From Chitinophaga sedimenti (GTDB lineage Bacteria > Bacteroidota > Bacteroidia > Chitinophagales > Chitinophagaceae): a DNA stretch of 64,000 nt. The first letter of the stretch is position 1. Every line of letters starts with the position of its first letter. Shown here piece by piece: positions 29,643 to 40,000 of this stretch. Made by a program: the position numbers and the translations under genes. The notes beneath the pieces were generated by a model that was not told the DNA's origin, searched no databases, and saw only the letters and a program-made list of their open reading frames with translations. The stretch lies in the NCBI RefSeq assembly GCF_023156195.1, contig NZ_JAKUKA010000001.1:4898001-4962000 (forward strand), written 5' to 3'.

Positions 29643-30893
29643 TTAGAACCTAGGCAGCTTGATGTCTGGTTGCCTGCCAGTAGCTGGCCGCTCGAAACCG
29701 TCGCCCAGCTTGGCATTCGCGGGTTTAAATCCGCTGGTCCACAAGTAAAACCAGCCATTTTCGGCACCGCCACCAAAGTCGAGGCGATCACCTGCTTTGG
29801 CAGTAGCATCATTGGTGAAACGCGCTTTCGTCAGCTCGATCCATTCGCCCTCCGGGGTTTTGATCCAATGATTGCCAAAGTAACCTTTGCGGTGCTGGTG
29901 GCCATTTTCAAAACTAAAATTTTCTAAAAAGGAGTAGAGGTGGCCCATGTACTTTCCATCTTTTGGCGCGCGAAAGCTGGCAATTAGTTTCCACTCGTTG
30001 TGTTCGGGCACGTAAAAATAAGCGGTGTATAAAGTGGTGGTACCGTCTGGCACGCTGTGCATGAGGAAGCGATAAGTTTCACCGGCTTTCCAGTTGTAAA
30101 TCCAGTGGCTATGTCCGCCCGTGCCTTCGCCGCCAAACCCGCTTGCCACAACGCTGTCACCTTTGGCCTGTAGCGTTACCTGGTCTTCCCAGCGCACCTT
30201 TGAGCGATCGTCAGGCTCCTTGCCGGAATCCCAAACCGAGAAAATAATGCGGCGCTCCGTTGCCGAATTCACCTGCATTCCAAAATAACCGCGATGGAAA
30301 CCGCATGACATAAAGTAGGTGCCGATTTTATCCTCACCAGCCGGCACTTTGATCTCACCATAAAAGTATTCTACGTTTTTTCCTTCGGGCGGCGTGTAAT
30401 TCAGGTGCACGGATGCAGAACGCCTCCAGCTTTTCGGATTAAACTGGATTCCTTTTGTAGCCGGACCTTCCAGCGTTACGTCCTTTACATCCGCATATAT
30501 TTTCCCCTGTTTTTCTATTCCTTTTAAAGTGATGTCATAAAAACCGGGTGTTTTGATTTTCGTTTGTAACGCCGGAATGCTCGCAAAACCGCCGCTGGCT
30601 ACGGACACGATTTTAGTAACGCCGTTCATCGTAACGCTTACTTTGCTGGGGGCGTCTGACTTTGCATTCAATGCAAGTTTGAGTGTGCCGGGTGTGCTGA
30701 TGTGGCAATAGAATTGGATAGTCGTGGCACTGTCTGTCCAGTTTACCACACCGTTGCGGCCGGAAATGTCCACACCGTTTTCATTGGGACTGGCGTAGGC
30801 GGTAAAGCCGGGAATGGCAGCCGGTGCCGATTCTTGGGCAACGGCACGACCTGCTGCCAGCGATAGCAGCAGTAGAAACATAGATCTCCTCAT
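29643..30893 (-). CDS. Secreted DUF3472 protein with N-terminal DUF5077-like domain
   Basis: A 416-residue exported protein with a clear signal peptide (MRRSMFLLLLSLAAGRAVAQ). Residues about 25-140 form a sandwich-like DUF5077 region (YASPNENGVDISGRNGVVNW). The rest is the DUF3472 domain (FYGEIKVPAGEDKIGTYFMS, GGEGTGGHSHWIYNW, FENGHQHRKGYFGNHW). These proteins are common near carbohydrate genes of Bacteroidota and may bind or cut glycans, but no activity is proven to my knowledge. Intact; probably transcribed alone. Confidence 0.85.
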   Translation of the reverse strand: MRRSMFLLLLSLAAGRAVAQESAPAAIPGFTAYASPNENGVDISGRNGVVNWTDSATTIQFYCHISTPGTLKLALNAKSDAPSKVSVTMNGVTKIVSVASGGFASIPALQTKIKTPGFYDITLKGIEKQGKIYADVKDVTLEGPATKGIQFNPKSWRRSASVHLNYTPPEGKNVEYFYGEIKVPAGEDKIGTYFMSCGFHRGYFGMQVNSATERRIIFSVWDSGKEPDDRSKVRWEDQVTLQAKGDSVVASGFGGEGTGGHSHWIYNWKAGETYRFLMHSVPDGTTTLYTAYFYVPEHNEWKLIASFRAPKDGKYMGHLYSFLENFSFENGHQHRKGYFGNHWIKTPEGEWIELTKARFTNDATAKAGDRLDFGGGAENGWFYLWTSGFKPANAKLGDGFERPATGRQPDIKLPRF

Positions 30894-30989
30894 GTAGGTA
30901 ATAATTGTGTTTGTACAAATTATGCTGTCGCGCGGCGGGATGCAAGCGGGTGAGGAAAATCTGACAATTGAGTGATAAGTTGATGGGTA

Positions 30990-31759
30990 TTAGGGCAACA
31001 GAATATTACAACTACACCATTCCACAAACACCAAATTAAATGCTTTCTTCACCCGTTCCATTTCCCGCGTTGCCGCATCGTTAAAAGCGTGCATGCACAA
31101 TGTTTTCACCACCCCGTTTTCTTCAATGCCATAAAATTGTGCATTAGGCGTGTTGATAGCGAAGCCGTTACGCACAAATCCAACATGCCCGGAAAACGCC
31201 AGACTGCCTACGTCGCTGGTTTTCAGCAGGTTCTTCAATTCGTAAAGGGCAATGAATAACTGCGGTTCCCCGATTCGCTCGCGGACATGTATCTTTTTAA
31301 AGATACGCATGCCGTCGTCGTATTCGCGGCCCTCATGAATGCAAACAGCTTTCACTTCCTCCATCTCCGAACCAATAACGCTCAATTTATCAATGTTGAT
31401 GAATTCCGTTTGCCTCCAGTCATCGTCTGTAAGGTAGGTGACGAAAGCAGGGTAGGGTTGCCACTTTTCTACAGCAGGGAGTTCGTTGGAGATCGTTGGC
31501 AGCGAAAAAAAAGCTCATTCACGTTAACGGATTCCAGTCGTTTAAGTGTGAGTGTCAATAACTTGGTTTTTAGAAATATGTCGGCGTGCTCAGGATCGGC
31601 TTCCTGTACCTACCAGTTATGGCCGCCTATTTTCAGGGTGGTGGGTATTTCAAAGGATTCGGGTAACTGCTCCTGTGAAAGATCTGATGTACCAAGGGGT
31701 TGCCCGGTATCTGCGTCTATAAACATCACCCTGACTTTGTTAGTTTCCTGGTCATTCAT
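30990..31759 (-). CDS. Uncharacterised protein, broken by an in-frame TAG and a frameshift
   Basis: About 256 codons from ATG 31759 (MNDQETNKVRVMFIDADTGQ). Codon 50 is TAG (31612-31610) in the context GGHNW-stop-VQEADPEHADIF; the same frame stays coding after it. A frameshift then occurs in the A-run 31503-31510 on the plus strand side; the next frame reads ISNELPAVEKWQPYPAFVTY and on to the end CSCNILLP. No signal peptide or known domain is recognised. It could be a damaged gene, but since most frames here carry indels, the TAG may be a base error too. A hairpin terminator at 31838 separates it from rlpA. Confidence 0.55.
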
Positions 31760-31837
31760 TGTTTATAAAGCATAGGTTACCTTAAATATATGATGATTTT
31801 TTCTAAAATCGTCATGGAGCTGTTTAAAATAACCGTT

Positions 31838-31870
31838 AAAAAAAAGCGCCGGTCAGCGCTTTTTTTTTTA
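31838..31870. terminator. Terminator of rlpA
   Basis: An A-run, AGCGC / GCGCT stem around CGGTCA, and a T-run: A/T tracts on both sides allow use on both strands. Confidence 0.75.
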
Positions 31871-32212
31871 TACTTAATTTCTACGTTAGCGACGCCCGCC
31901 TGAACGAGCCCGATTTTCTTTGCTGCTTTTTTAGAGAGATCGATGATGCGGCCGGCTACAAAAGGGCCACGGTCGTTGATCCGGACCTTTACGGTGCGGC
32001 CATTGTCTTTGTTCACCACCTTTACTTTAGTGCCAAACGGCAGCGTTTTGTGGGCGGCGGTAAGTTTTGTTTGCCGGAATGTTTCTCCGTTTGCAGTTTT
32101 ACGGCCAACGAATTTATCGGCGTAATACGATGCTTTTCCCGCTTCGGTCACTTTACGACTGCACGAGCTCGCGAAAATCAACATAAAAAAGCAGTAAATG
32201 ATTGGTTTTCAT
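31853..32212 (-). CDS. rlpA: RlpA-like lipoprotein, double-psi beta-barrel (two frameshifts)
   Basis: About 120 residues. The conserved RlpA core is present: ASYYADKFVGRKTANGE, then LTAAHKTLPFGTKVKVVNKD, then VRINDRGPFVAGRIIDLSKK and AAKKIGL. RlpA proteins act on peptidoglycan strands without peptide stems or bind at the septum. The start is hidden: ATG 32212 reads MKTNHLLL and reaches the lipobox FASSC only if one T of a six-T run (near 32185-32190) is removed. At the 3' end the A-run at 31860-31869 is probably off by one; the repaired stop TGA is 31855-31853, otherwise the frame runs through the terminator to 31777. Confidence 0.85.
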
Positions 32213-32227
32213 TCGCTAATAATCTGT

Positions 32228-32731
32228 TTATGAACTGATAACATTTTTGATGTGCTCATTCTTGTTCCGCAAATCGATACCGCCTTCGAGGTATGATTTG
32301 AGGTTGGCCAGGTAAAAGGTCCAGCCACCATGGCAGTTTACGTGAATGCCAGACATGCTCTTTTCATCCGTAGGAATGTTGGATTGCACCAGTTGCACCA
32401 CGGTTTCGTCAGCCTCATTCTGGATGTACACCGATACAATGCAGCTGCCTGCAAACGTAAAGCTGAAGTAATCTTTACCGTTAGACTCACGCACTTCGCC
32501 GGTTTGATGAGCATCGTTTCCGTACCCAAACCAGCGCCAGGTGTACTGATCGCCTTTTTGTACCGCACCGCTGCGGGCATGGCCGTCCGGCGTTACAAAT
32601 TCAGCGCTGCGTAAAAACCATTTTTCCAGGCCTTCGCGGGTGGTCCAGGCGTTGTAAATATCGCGCATGGAAGCCTTGATCGGAATTCTTGTACGAAACT
32701 GCGTCCAGTCGTAAGGTTTGGGAGATGTCAT
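32228..32731 (-). CDS. SRPBCC (AHSA1-like) protein
   Basis: A 167-residue START-like ligand-binding fold: RIPIKASMRDIYNAWTTREG, LEKWFLRSAEFVTPDG, then YFSFTFAGSCIVSVYIQNE and GGWTFYLANLKSYLEGGIDL. This type is widespread and may bind lipids or small hydrophobic molecules; function is unknown. ATG 32731 (MTSPKPYDWTQF) is chosen over an in-frame start at 32791 that would overlap the GNAT gene. It lies between the GNAT gene (31 bases upstream) and rlpA (15 bases downstream) on one strand, so the three may share an mRNA. Confidence 0.88.
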   Translation of the reverse strand: MTSPKPYDWTQFRTRIPIKASMRDIYNAWTTREGLEKWFLRSAEFVTPDGHARSGAVQKGDQYTWRWFGYGNDAHQTGEVRESNGKDYFSFTFAGSCIVSVYIQNEADETVVQLVQSNIPTDEKSMSGIHVNCHGGWTFYLANLKSYLEGGIDLRNKNEHIKNVISS

Positions 32732-32762
32732 AATAAGTGGAATTTTATTAAGTCTGGATAAG

Positions 32763-33257
32763 TTACAATGGCATACGCATAATAACATCATTCATGAAAT
32801 ATCCATTGCCGATGTCTATGTCTTCTTCACCAATAACCGCAAAGCCCATACGTTCGTAAAACTGTATGGCTTTGTTATGGCGGTTTACGTTAAGTAACAG
32901 TCCCTGCTGAGCGGCCGCGCGACCAATCGTCGCTACTTCTCGGATCAGGTGCTGCCCTATCTTCTTCCCCTGCATTTCGGGCAGGATATAAATTTTATGC
33001 AACTTCACATCCGGCGAACCTTTATAATTCAGTTCATAACTGGCAAAGCCTACGGTTTCATTATTGTACCTGGCCAGCAGAAACACATGTCCGGCTTTCA
33101 TTTGCCGTAACAGCGCCTGCTCATCGTACATCATGAACAGCATATAGTTAATCTGCTCCGCAGAAAGAATCTCGCCGAAAGTTTCCGGCCAGGTATTATT
33201 AGCGATGTGTTGTATAAACGGAATCCCGTTTTCGTTCGTCTGGTTAATGTTGATCAT
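32763..33257 (-). CDS. GNAT-family N-acetyltransferase
   Basis: A 164-residue acetyltransferase. The acetyl-CoA loop region is KIYILPEMQGKKIGQHLIRE, with LNVNRHNKAIQFYERMGFAV after it, the standard motif A and B pattern. The target amine is unknown. ATG 33257 (MININQTNENG) is chosen over an in-frame start at 33317, which lies in the divergent promoter region of the lipase gene. Intact. Confidence 0.92.
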   Translation of the reverse strand: MININQTNENGIPFIQHIANNTWPETFGEILSAEQINYMLFMMYDEQALLRQMKAGHVFLLARYNNETVGFASYELNYKGSPDVKLHKIYILPEMQGKKIGQHLIREVATIGRAAAQQGLLLNVNRHNKAIQFYERMGFAVIGEEDIDIGNGYFMNDVIMRMPL

Positions 33258-33325
33258 GAGTCGGACACGGCTTATTGCTAAAATACGAACTTTAGCTTTA
33301 GAAGTCTGTACAAACAATACACATC

Positions 33326-33333
33326 TATTTTTG
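33326..33333 (+). promoter_or_regulatory. Possible promoter element of the lipase gene
   Basis: TATTTTTG, a perfect TAnnTTTG box, 24 bases before ATG 33357. No upstream TTTG at the right distance. Confidence 0.45.
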
Positions 33334-33356
33334 TTAGTTTTAAGAAAAAAGTGCCC

Positions 33357-34432
33357 ATGCGTCGTTTACTGTTGCTTCTTTTATTGTCCCTACCCATACA
33401 TTCATTCGCCCAACAACTCAAAGCCGGTTTCGATCCGGAAGAATATTTGTCATTGTTAGGACTGCCACAGCAAAACGATAGTTCGGCCAAAGCCTTCTCC
33501 AGTAAGGACTTTGAGTTATTGCACATTTCACCGGAAGTTGGGCTTTTCAATAAATGGTTTTTGTGGAAAAGAAAAGACGGCGTTGGCGTAATTGTCATCC
33601 GCGGAACAGTGGGCCGGATGGAAAGCTGGCTGGCAAACTTTTATGCGGCCATGATTCCCGCCAGGGGAAGTATGCAGTTGAACGACAGCACCCGCTTCGA
33701 TTATCAGCTGGCCGCCGATACTGCAAAAGCGTATGTGCATGCCGGCTGGACAGTTTCACTCGGCCATCTCGCCCCATCAATGTTGGAAAAGATAAAAGAG
33801 ATGTATGCGCAGGGGACCCGCGAATTCATCATCATGGGGCACAGCCAGGGTGGTGCAATTGCATTCCTCGCCCGGTCTTATTTTCAATATAATAAAGAGC
33901 TGCCGAAAGATATTGTATATAAAACCTACTGCAGCGCGGCACCCAAGCCGGGCAATTTGTTTTACGCCTACGACTTTGACTTTATTACCCGCATGGGTTG
34001 GGGCTTTCGCGTAGTGAACAGTGAAGACTGGGTACCGGAAACGCCCTTTTCCCTGCAAACCCTTAAGGACTTCAACAATGTGAACGCGTTTATGAACGTG
34101 CCCGGCATGCTTAAAAACAGAAATTCTTCGTGCGACTCTATGGCAAATCTGTTTATAATAAATTAGACCGCTCCAGCCATAAAGCTATGAAGCGGATGCG
34201 GAAAACGTTGGGAACGAGGGTGGGAATGCTTGTAAGGCGCAAGACGCTGAAACAGTTGCAGATGCCGGAATATGTGTACAGTAATAATTACATGACGGCG
34301 GGCACACCTATCATTTTATTGGCCGATGCAGACTATCATGAGCAGTATAAGTTTGATGGGAAAAATGTGTTCGTGCACCACATGTTTGAGCCATATATTT
34401 ATTTACTGAAGAAGTATTATTTCGCGAAATAA
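33357..34432 (+). CDS. Secreted lipase-type alpha/beta hydrolase (one frameshift)
   Basis: About 359 residues with a signal peptide (MRRLLLLLLLSLPIHSFAQQ). The catalytic serine lies in the nucleophile elbow FIIMGHSQGGAIAFLARSYF, and VIRGTVGRMESWLANF before it fits class-3 lipases. YCSAAPKPGNLFYAYDF and VNSEDWVPETPF contain the usual acidic residue. The frame breaks near 34120-34126 (MLKNR / KFFVRLYGKSVYNK), where one base is lost. The C-terminal part ends with a His-rich stretch (NVFVHHMFEPYIYLLKK) that may carry the catalytic His. Substrate unknown. Confidence 0.83.
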
Positions 34433-34461
34433 AAAACGGCCGGATGAACTCCGGCCGTTTT
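34433..34461. terminator. Bidirectional terminator
   Basis: Stem AAACGGCCGGA / TCCGGCCGTTT with A/T tracts on both sides, between the lipase (+) and metallopeptidase (-) genes. Confidence 0.85.
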
Positions 34462-34481
34462 CGTTATGATATGAATTATTT

Positions 34482-35360
34482 TTAGTGAGATGCCATTGCC
34501 AGCTGTTGATATTCCCGTTGGAACAAAGCGGCCAGTTCTTTAAAGGTATCTCCTTTACTCACATCCCCGGTTTCGTAACCACGCTTAAACCAGTACATGC
34601 GTTGCTCGGAAGTACCGTGGGTAAAAGCGTCAGGCACCACATAGCCCTGCGACTGCTTCTGCAACCGATCATCACCGATTGCGTTTGCCGCGTTAAGCGC
34701 TTCTTCAATATCGCCAGCCTCCAGGATGTTTTTCATTTTTGTGCGTGATGCGCCCAAACGCCTGCCAGGAAATCGGCCTGCAATTCCAGCATCACAGATT
34801 GTTTGTTGTACTCGGATTCACTTACACGGCCGCGCATGTTATGTAGACGGTCGGAAATGCCAAGCAGGTTTTGCACATGATGCCCCACTTCGTGCGCCAC
34901 CACGTAAGCCATGGCAAAGTCGCCCGGCGCACCAAAGCGCTGTCCTAGTTCATCATAAAAAGAAAGATCGATGTACACTTTCTGATCAGACGGGCAATAG
35001 AACGGTCCGGATGCTCACTTGCGCGCCGCCACAGGCCGACTGAACGGTACCGGTAAACAATACCAGCTTAGGCTCTGCGTATTGTTTGCCACTCTCAGAG
35101 AAGATTTTATTCCACACATCTTCCGTATCTGCCAGTACCACTTTTACAAAACTGGCCGCCTGGTCTTCCGCTGCCTGCTTTTCGGGTGTTTGCTGTGTTG
35201 AAGATTGTTGTGTATTAATCACTTGTGACGGATCACCGCCAAGGAAGTAAATAATGATGGCGATGACGATACCGCCGATGCCGCCACCCACGAGGGTTCC
35301 ACCGCTCATGCCGCGGCGATCTTCCACGTTGCCGCTTTCGCGCCTGCCTGACCAACGCAT
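34482..35360 (-). CDS. Neutral zinc metallopeptidase, YpfJ family (two frameshifts)
   Basis: About 292 residues. The N-terminus (MRWSGRRESGNVEDRRG) is the family hallmark, followed by one membrane helix (GGIGGIVIAIIIYFLGG) and the zincin motif AHEVGHHVQNL. CGGAQVSIGPFYCPSDQKVY and FLAGVWAHHAQ complete the domain. Breaks are near 34985 (joining SIGPFYCPSDQ) and near 34738-34745 (joining HHAQ to KMKNILEAGD). The family is predicted to be a membrane-bound protease; its substrate is unknown. Confidence 0.92.
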
Positions 35361-35436
35361 AGTATAAAGGTTTTAGGAGTTAGTTGATACTAAAGTACAA
35401 GATATATGCCGTGTGCAAAAAATTTATCTGGCACAT

Positions 35437-35464
35437 AAAGAAAAGGCCGGGTAAAAACCCGGCC
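35437..35464 (-). terminator. Terminator of the gltBD operon
   Basis: An 8-bp stem GGCCGGGT / ACCCGGCC (35445-35452 with 35457-35464) with a T-rich tail on the minus strand. Confidence 0.78.
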
Positions 35465-35521
35465 CGGCTGAAGGTTACAACAAAATCTAAACCTGCTTAT
35501 GAGAAAGTTTTGAAATCAAGA

Positions 35522-37000
35522 TTATCCGAGCATCATCGCCATCAGGGAGGCGTCTTTGCTCTCCAGCTGTGAGGAGCCCATAAGGAACTCGTCTACTTTG
35601 CGGGCACACTCGCGGCCTTCGCTGATGGCCCAAACCACCAGGGATTGTCCGCGGCGCATATCGCCAGCTGCAAATACTTTAGGAATCGAAGTCTGGTAAG
35701 CCTTTTCGGTGGCTTTCACATTTCCACGCTCGTCCAGTTCTACTGCCGGGTCTTCCACCATACCGCTGTGCTGCGGATGTACGAAGCCCATGGCCAGGAA
35801 GGCCAGTTCGCAAGGCACTTCTCTTTCAGAACCAGCAACTTCGGTAAAGCGTGCAGGCCTGCCGTCTGCAGAAGCGGTCCATTGCAGGTCCACCAATTTC
35901 AACGCTTTCAGGTTACCGTTGCCGTCGCCGATAAATTCCTTGGTGGCAATCGCCCATTTTCTGTCTGCTCCTTCTTCGTGCGAAGTAGAAGTTTTCAGTA
36001 TCATGGGATAGGTAGGCAGGGGCATATAGCTAGTGCGTTCTGTAGGAGGTTTTGGTAATAATTCCAATTGGGTGATGCTGATCGCACCATGGCGGTTAGA
36101 TGTACCTACACAGTCGGAACCGGTGTCGCCACCCCCAATTACCACCACATTTTTACCGGTTGCCGGGGATGTCTTCACCGATCACAGGACGTTCGCTCAC
36201 GCGTTTGTTCTGTTGTTTCAGGAAATCCATCGCAAAGTGAACACCCTTCAACTCGCGGCCGGGAATTGCCAGGTCGCGGGGAATGGTGGAGCCGCCCGCC
36301 AGCACAATCGCATGGTATTCGCGCAACAGGTCATTCACTTTAACATCCACGCCAATATTGGTATTACACTGAAACACCACACCTTCTTCTTCCATCACCT
36401 TTACACGGCGATCAATTACCCATTTTTCCAGTTTGAAATCCGGGATGCCGTAGCGGAGCAGACCGCCGGGCGCATCGTCGCGCTCAAACAGGGTAACCTG
36501 GTGACCAGCGTAGTTCAGCTGTGCAGCCGCCGCCAGTCCCGCAGGACCAGACCCCACCACCGCTACTTTTTGCCGGTGCGTAAACGCGGCGTGCGCGGTT
36601 GTACCAGGCCTTTGTCGAAGGCAATCTCAATAATATGTTTTTCAATTTCCTCGATGGCTACCGGGGGCTGATTAATGCCCAGTACGCAAGCGCTTTCGCA
36701 CGGCGCGGGACAGATACGCCCGGTAAATTCAGGAAAATTATTGGTCGAAGATAAAACCTCGTATGCTTCCTGCCAGTCCTTGCGGTACACGGCATCGTTA
36801 AACTCAGGGATTACGTTGCCCAGGGGACAGCCGCTATGGCAGAAGGGTACGCCGCAATTCATGCAACGGGCCGACTGTTGGTTCAGTTTCTGTTCAGGAA
36901 GGCGCTCTACAAACTCGTTGTAGTGCTTTTTCCTGTCCGCAACCGGCGCTTTGCCAGGCAGTTCCCTTGTAAATTCTAAAAATCCTGTTGGTTTACCCAT
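35522..37000 (-). CDS. gltD: Glutamate synthase, small subunit (two frameshifts)
   Basis: About 492 residues. The beta subunit passes electrons from NADPH to the large subunit. Seen: iron-sulfur cysteines CMNCGVPFCHSGCPLGN and CPAPCESACVLGI, the FAD site VVGSGPAGLAAAAQL, and the NAD(P)H site VVVIGGGDTGSDCVGTS. Breaks: T-run 36567-36571 (five, six needed; KKVAVVGSG) and G-run near 36164-36167 (one extra; IPATGKNVVVIGG). It starts 41 bases after the gltB stop, so both form one operon. Residues for all cofactors are intact after repair. Confidence 0.96.
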
Positions 37001-37041
37001 AACGCACTCCGTCTGTCGACGGCACTTTTACAGTTTAAAAA

Positions 37042-40000
37042 TTATTTACCGCTCTTTTCGCTGCCTTGCTTCACAGATTCGGAAGTGATGAGGCCTTTCG
37101 CTTTCAGTACCGCCTTGTACTCTTTCGGGAATACTTTCACGAAGTGTGCAAGTTGATTGTCAAGGTCTTTTAATATGAACTTGGCAACCGTACTGTTGGT
37201 GTAAGCGTGGTGCTTGGTCAGCAGGTCCTGGAGCATCGCTGCATCTTCTTCTGTCAGCGGATCGAGGTCGATCATTTCCTTGTTGCAACGGCCGGCGAAA
37301 GTTCCTTTCAGGTCGTACACAAAGGCGATACCGCCACTCATGCCCGCACCAAAATTGCGGCCTGTTTCACCGAGAATTACCGCCTTGCCGCCGGTCATGT
37401 ATTCGCAACCGTGGTCGCCGATACCTTCTACCACAACGGTAGCACCGGAGTTGCGTACGCAGAAGCGTTCGCCGGCTTTACCACGGATGTAAGCCTCACC
37501 GGAAGTTGCGCCGTAGAAGGCAACGTTGCCCGCGATGATGTTTTCTTCCGCTTTAAAACCACTCACGTCGTTGGATGGGTAGAGAATGAGTTTTGCGCCG
37601 CTCAGGCCCTTGCCAAAAGTGTCATTTGCTTCGCCTTCCAGTTCCAGTGTCATGCCTTTGGTTGTAAATGCACCAAAGCTCTGGCCTGCGGAACCGCTGA
37701 ATTTGAAGTGAAGGGTATCTTCGGGCAAACCTTCGCTCTTGTATTTTTAGATACTTCGTTGGAAACGATGGCGCCAATGGTACGGTCGGTATTTTTAACA
37801 GTAAACTGTTTAAACACGCGTGTTTTGTTGTCAAGCGCAGGCTGAGCTGCTTTAAGCAACTGCCAGTCGATCACTTCCGCCAGACCATGGTCTTGTTCTT
37901 CCTGTTTGTACAGGCCAACTTCCGGTGTAGACGGTTCGCGGTACAGGATCGGGGAGAGATCCAGGTTTTTGTATTTCCAGTGATCAATGCCTTCACGCAC
38001 CTGCAGGTTTTCTACCTGGCCAACCATCTCGTTGATGGTGGCGTAACCCAGGTCCGCCATGATCTCACGCAGTTCTTCTACCATAAAGTGGAAGAAGTTT
38101 ACCACGTGCTGCGGGTCACCGGTAAAGCGTTTGCGCAGTTCGGGATCCTGGGTGGCAACGCCAACAGGACAAGTGTTCACATGGCACTTACGCATCATGA
38201 TACAACCCTCTACCACGAGGGCTGCAGTAGCTACACCCCATTCTTCCGCACCCAGCAGGGTGGCGATAGCGATGTCACGGCCGGTTTTCATCTGGCCGTC
38301 GGCTTGTACCGTTACACGGCTGCGCAGTTTATTTTTTACCAGCGTCTGGTGCGTTTCCGCCAGACCGAGCTCCCATGGGAGACCAGCATGTTTAATAGAG
38401 CTGATGGGAGATGCTCCTGTACCGCCATCATAACCGGCGATCAGTACCACGTCCGCATGTGCTTTGGTTACACCGGCAGCAATCGTACCTACGCCCGCTT
38501 TAGATACCAGTTTTACGCTGATGCGGGCGGCGCGGTTGGCATTTTTCAGGTCAAAGATCAACTGTGCGAGGTCTTCGATAGAGTAGATGTCGTGATGTGG
38601 AGGCGGTGAAATCAAACCAACACCTGGTGTGGAGTGACGCACTTTACCGATCCATTCGTCTACCTTGTGGCCAGGCAGCTGTCCGCCTTCACCAGGTTTC
38701 GCACCCTGTGCCATTTTAATCTGCAGTTCGTCCGCATTAGTCAGGTAATAGCTGGTTACGCCGAAACGCGCAGAGGCCACCTGTTTGATCGCTGAACGCA
38801 TAGAGTCGCCATTCGGCATCTCTTCATAACGCATTTCATCTTCACCACCCTCACCGGTATTGCTCTTGGCGCCAATGCGGTTCATCGCGATAGCCAGGGT
38901 AGAGTGGGCCTCGTGCGAGATAGAGCCAAAGCTCATTGCACCCGTGGCGAAGCGCTTAAATATAGCCGTAGCGGGTTCCACTTCTTCAATAGGAATGGAT
39001 TTACGGGTACGTTTGAACGTAAACATGCTGCGAAGCGTTGCCGCTTTTTCTGCCTGGTCGTTTACGGTTTTTGAGTACTTTTTAAAGGTCGCGTAGTCAT
39101 TCTGTTTCGTTGCGTATTGCAGCAGGTGAATTGTTTGCGGATTAAACAGGTGGAACTCGCCTTTACGTTTCCACTGGTAAATACCACCCACTGTCAGGCG
39201 CTGGATCGGCGTTTCTTTACGACCGTATCCCTGCCAGTGTTTAGCCAGCGTTTCTTTGGCGATTTCGTCGAGGCCCATACCCTGTATGCGGGATACTGCG
39301 CCAACGAAATATTTATCTACTACAGATTTATTAATACCGAGTATTTCAAAATCTGCGCGCCCTGGTAAGATTGCAGGGTAGAGATGCCCATTTTGGAGAA
39401 CACTTTCAGCAGTCCGTCACAAACCGCTTTCACATAGTTCTTTTTCAGTTTATCTACATCCAGGTCTGTTTGCAGTTTGCCCGTGAGGCGCATGTCGCGG
39501 ATAGTGCTCAGTGCCGGTATGGGTTGATGGCAGTTACGCCGAAGCCCAGCAGCGCTGCAAAGTGATGCACTTCCCAAACGTCGCCCGCTTCTACGATTAA
39601 GCCAACCTGGCCGCGATATCCTTTGCGGATCAGGTGGTGGTGAACAGCAGAAGCAGCCAGCAGCGAAGGAATGGCAGCATGCTCGGAGTCAATCGCCCTG
39701 TCCGACAGGATGATCACTTCAAACCCGTCTTCCACCGCATCTACCGCGTAACGGCAAAGGCGTTGCAGGCCTTTTTCCATGGAGCCGGGTTTACCGTCGG
39801 CACGGAAATAAGTATGTAAAGTCTTAGCCTGGAAAATACCGGTATCAATACTGCGGATTTTTTCCAGTTCGTAGTTGTTCAGAATCGGGTGATTCAGCGC
39901 CACGCTATGGCAGTGCAGCGGATCCTCGTCCAGCAGGTTACCGTTGTTACCCACAAAAGTAGCGAGTGACATTACGAGTCTTTCGCGAATAGGATCGATG

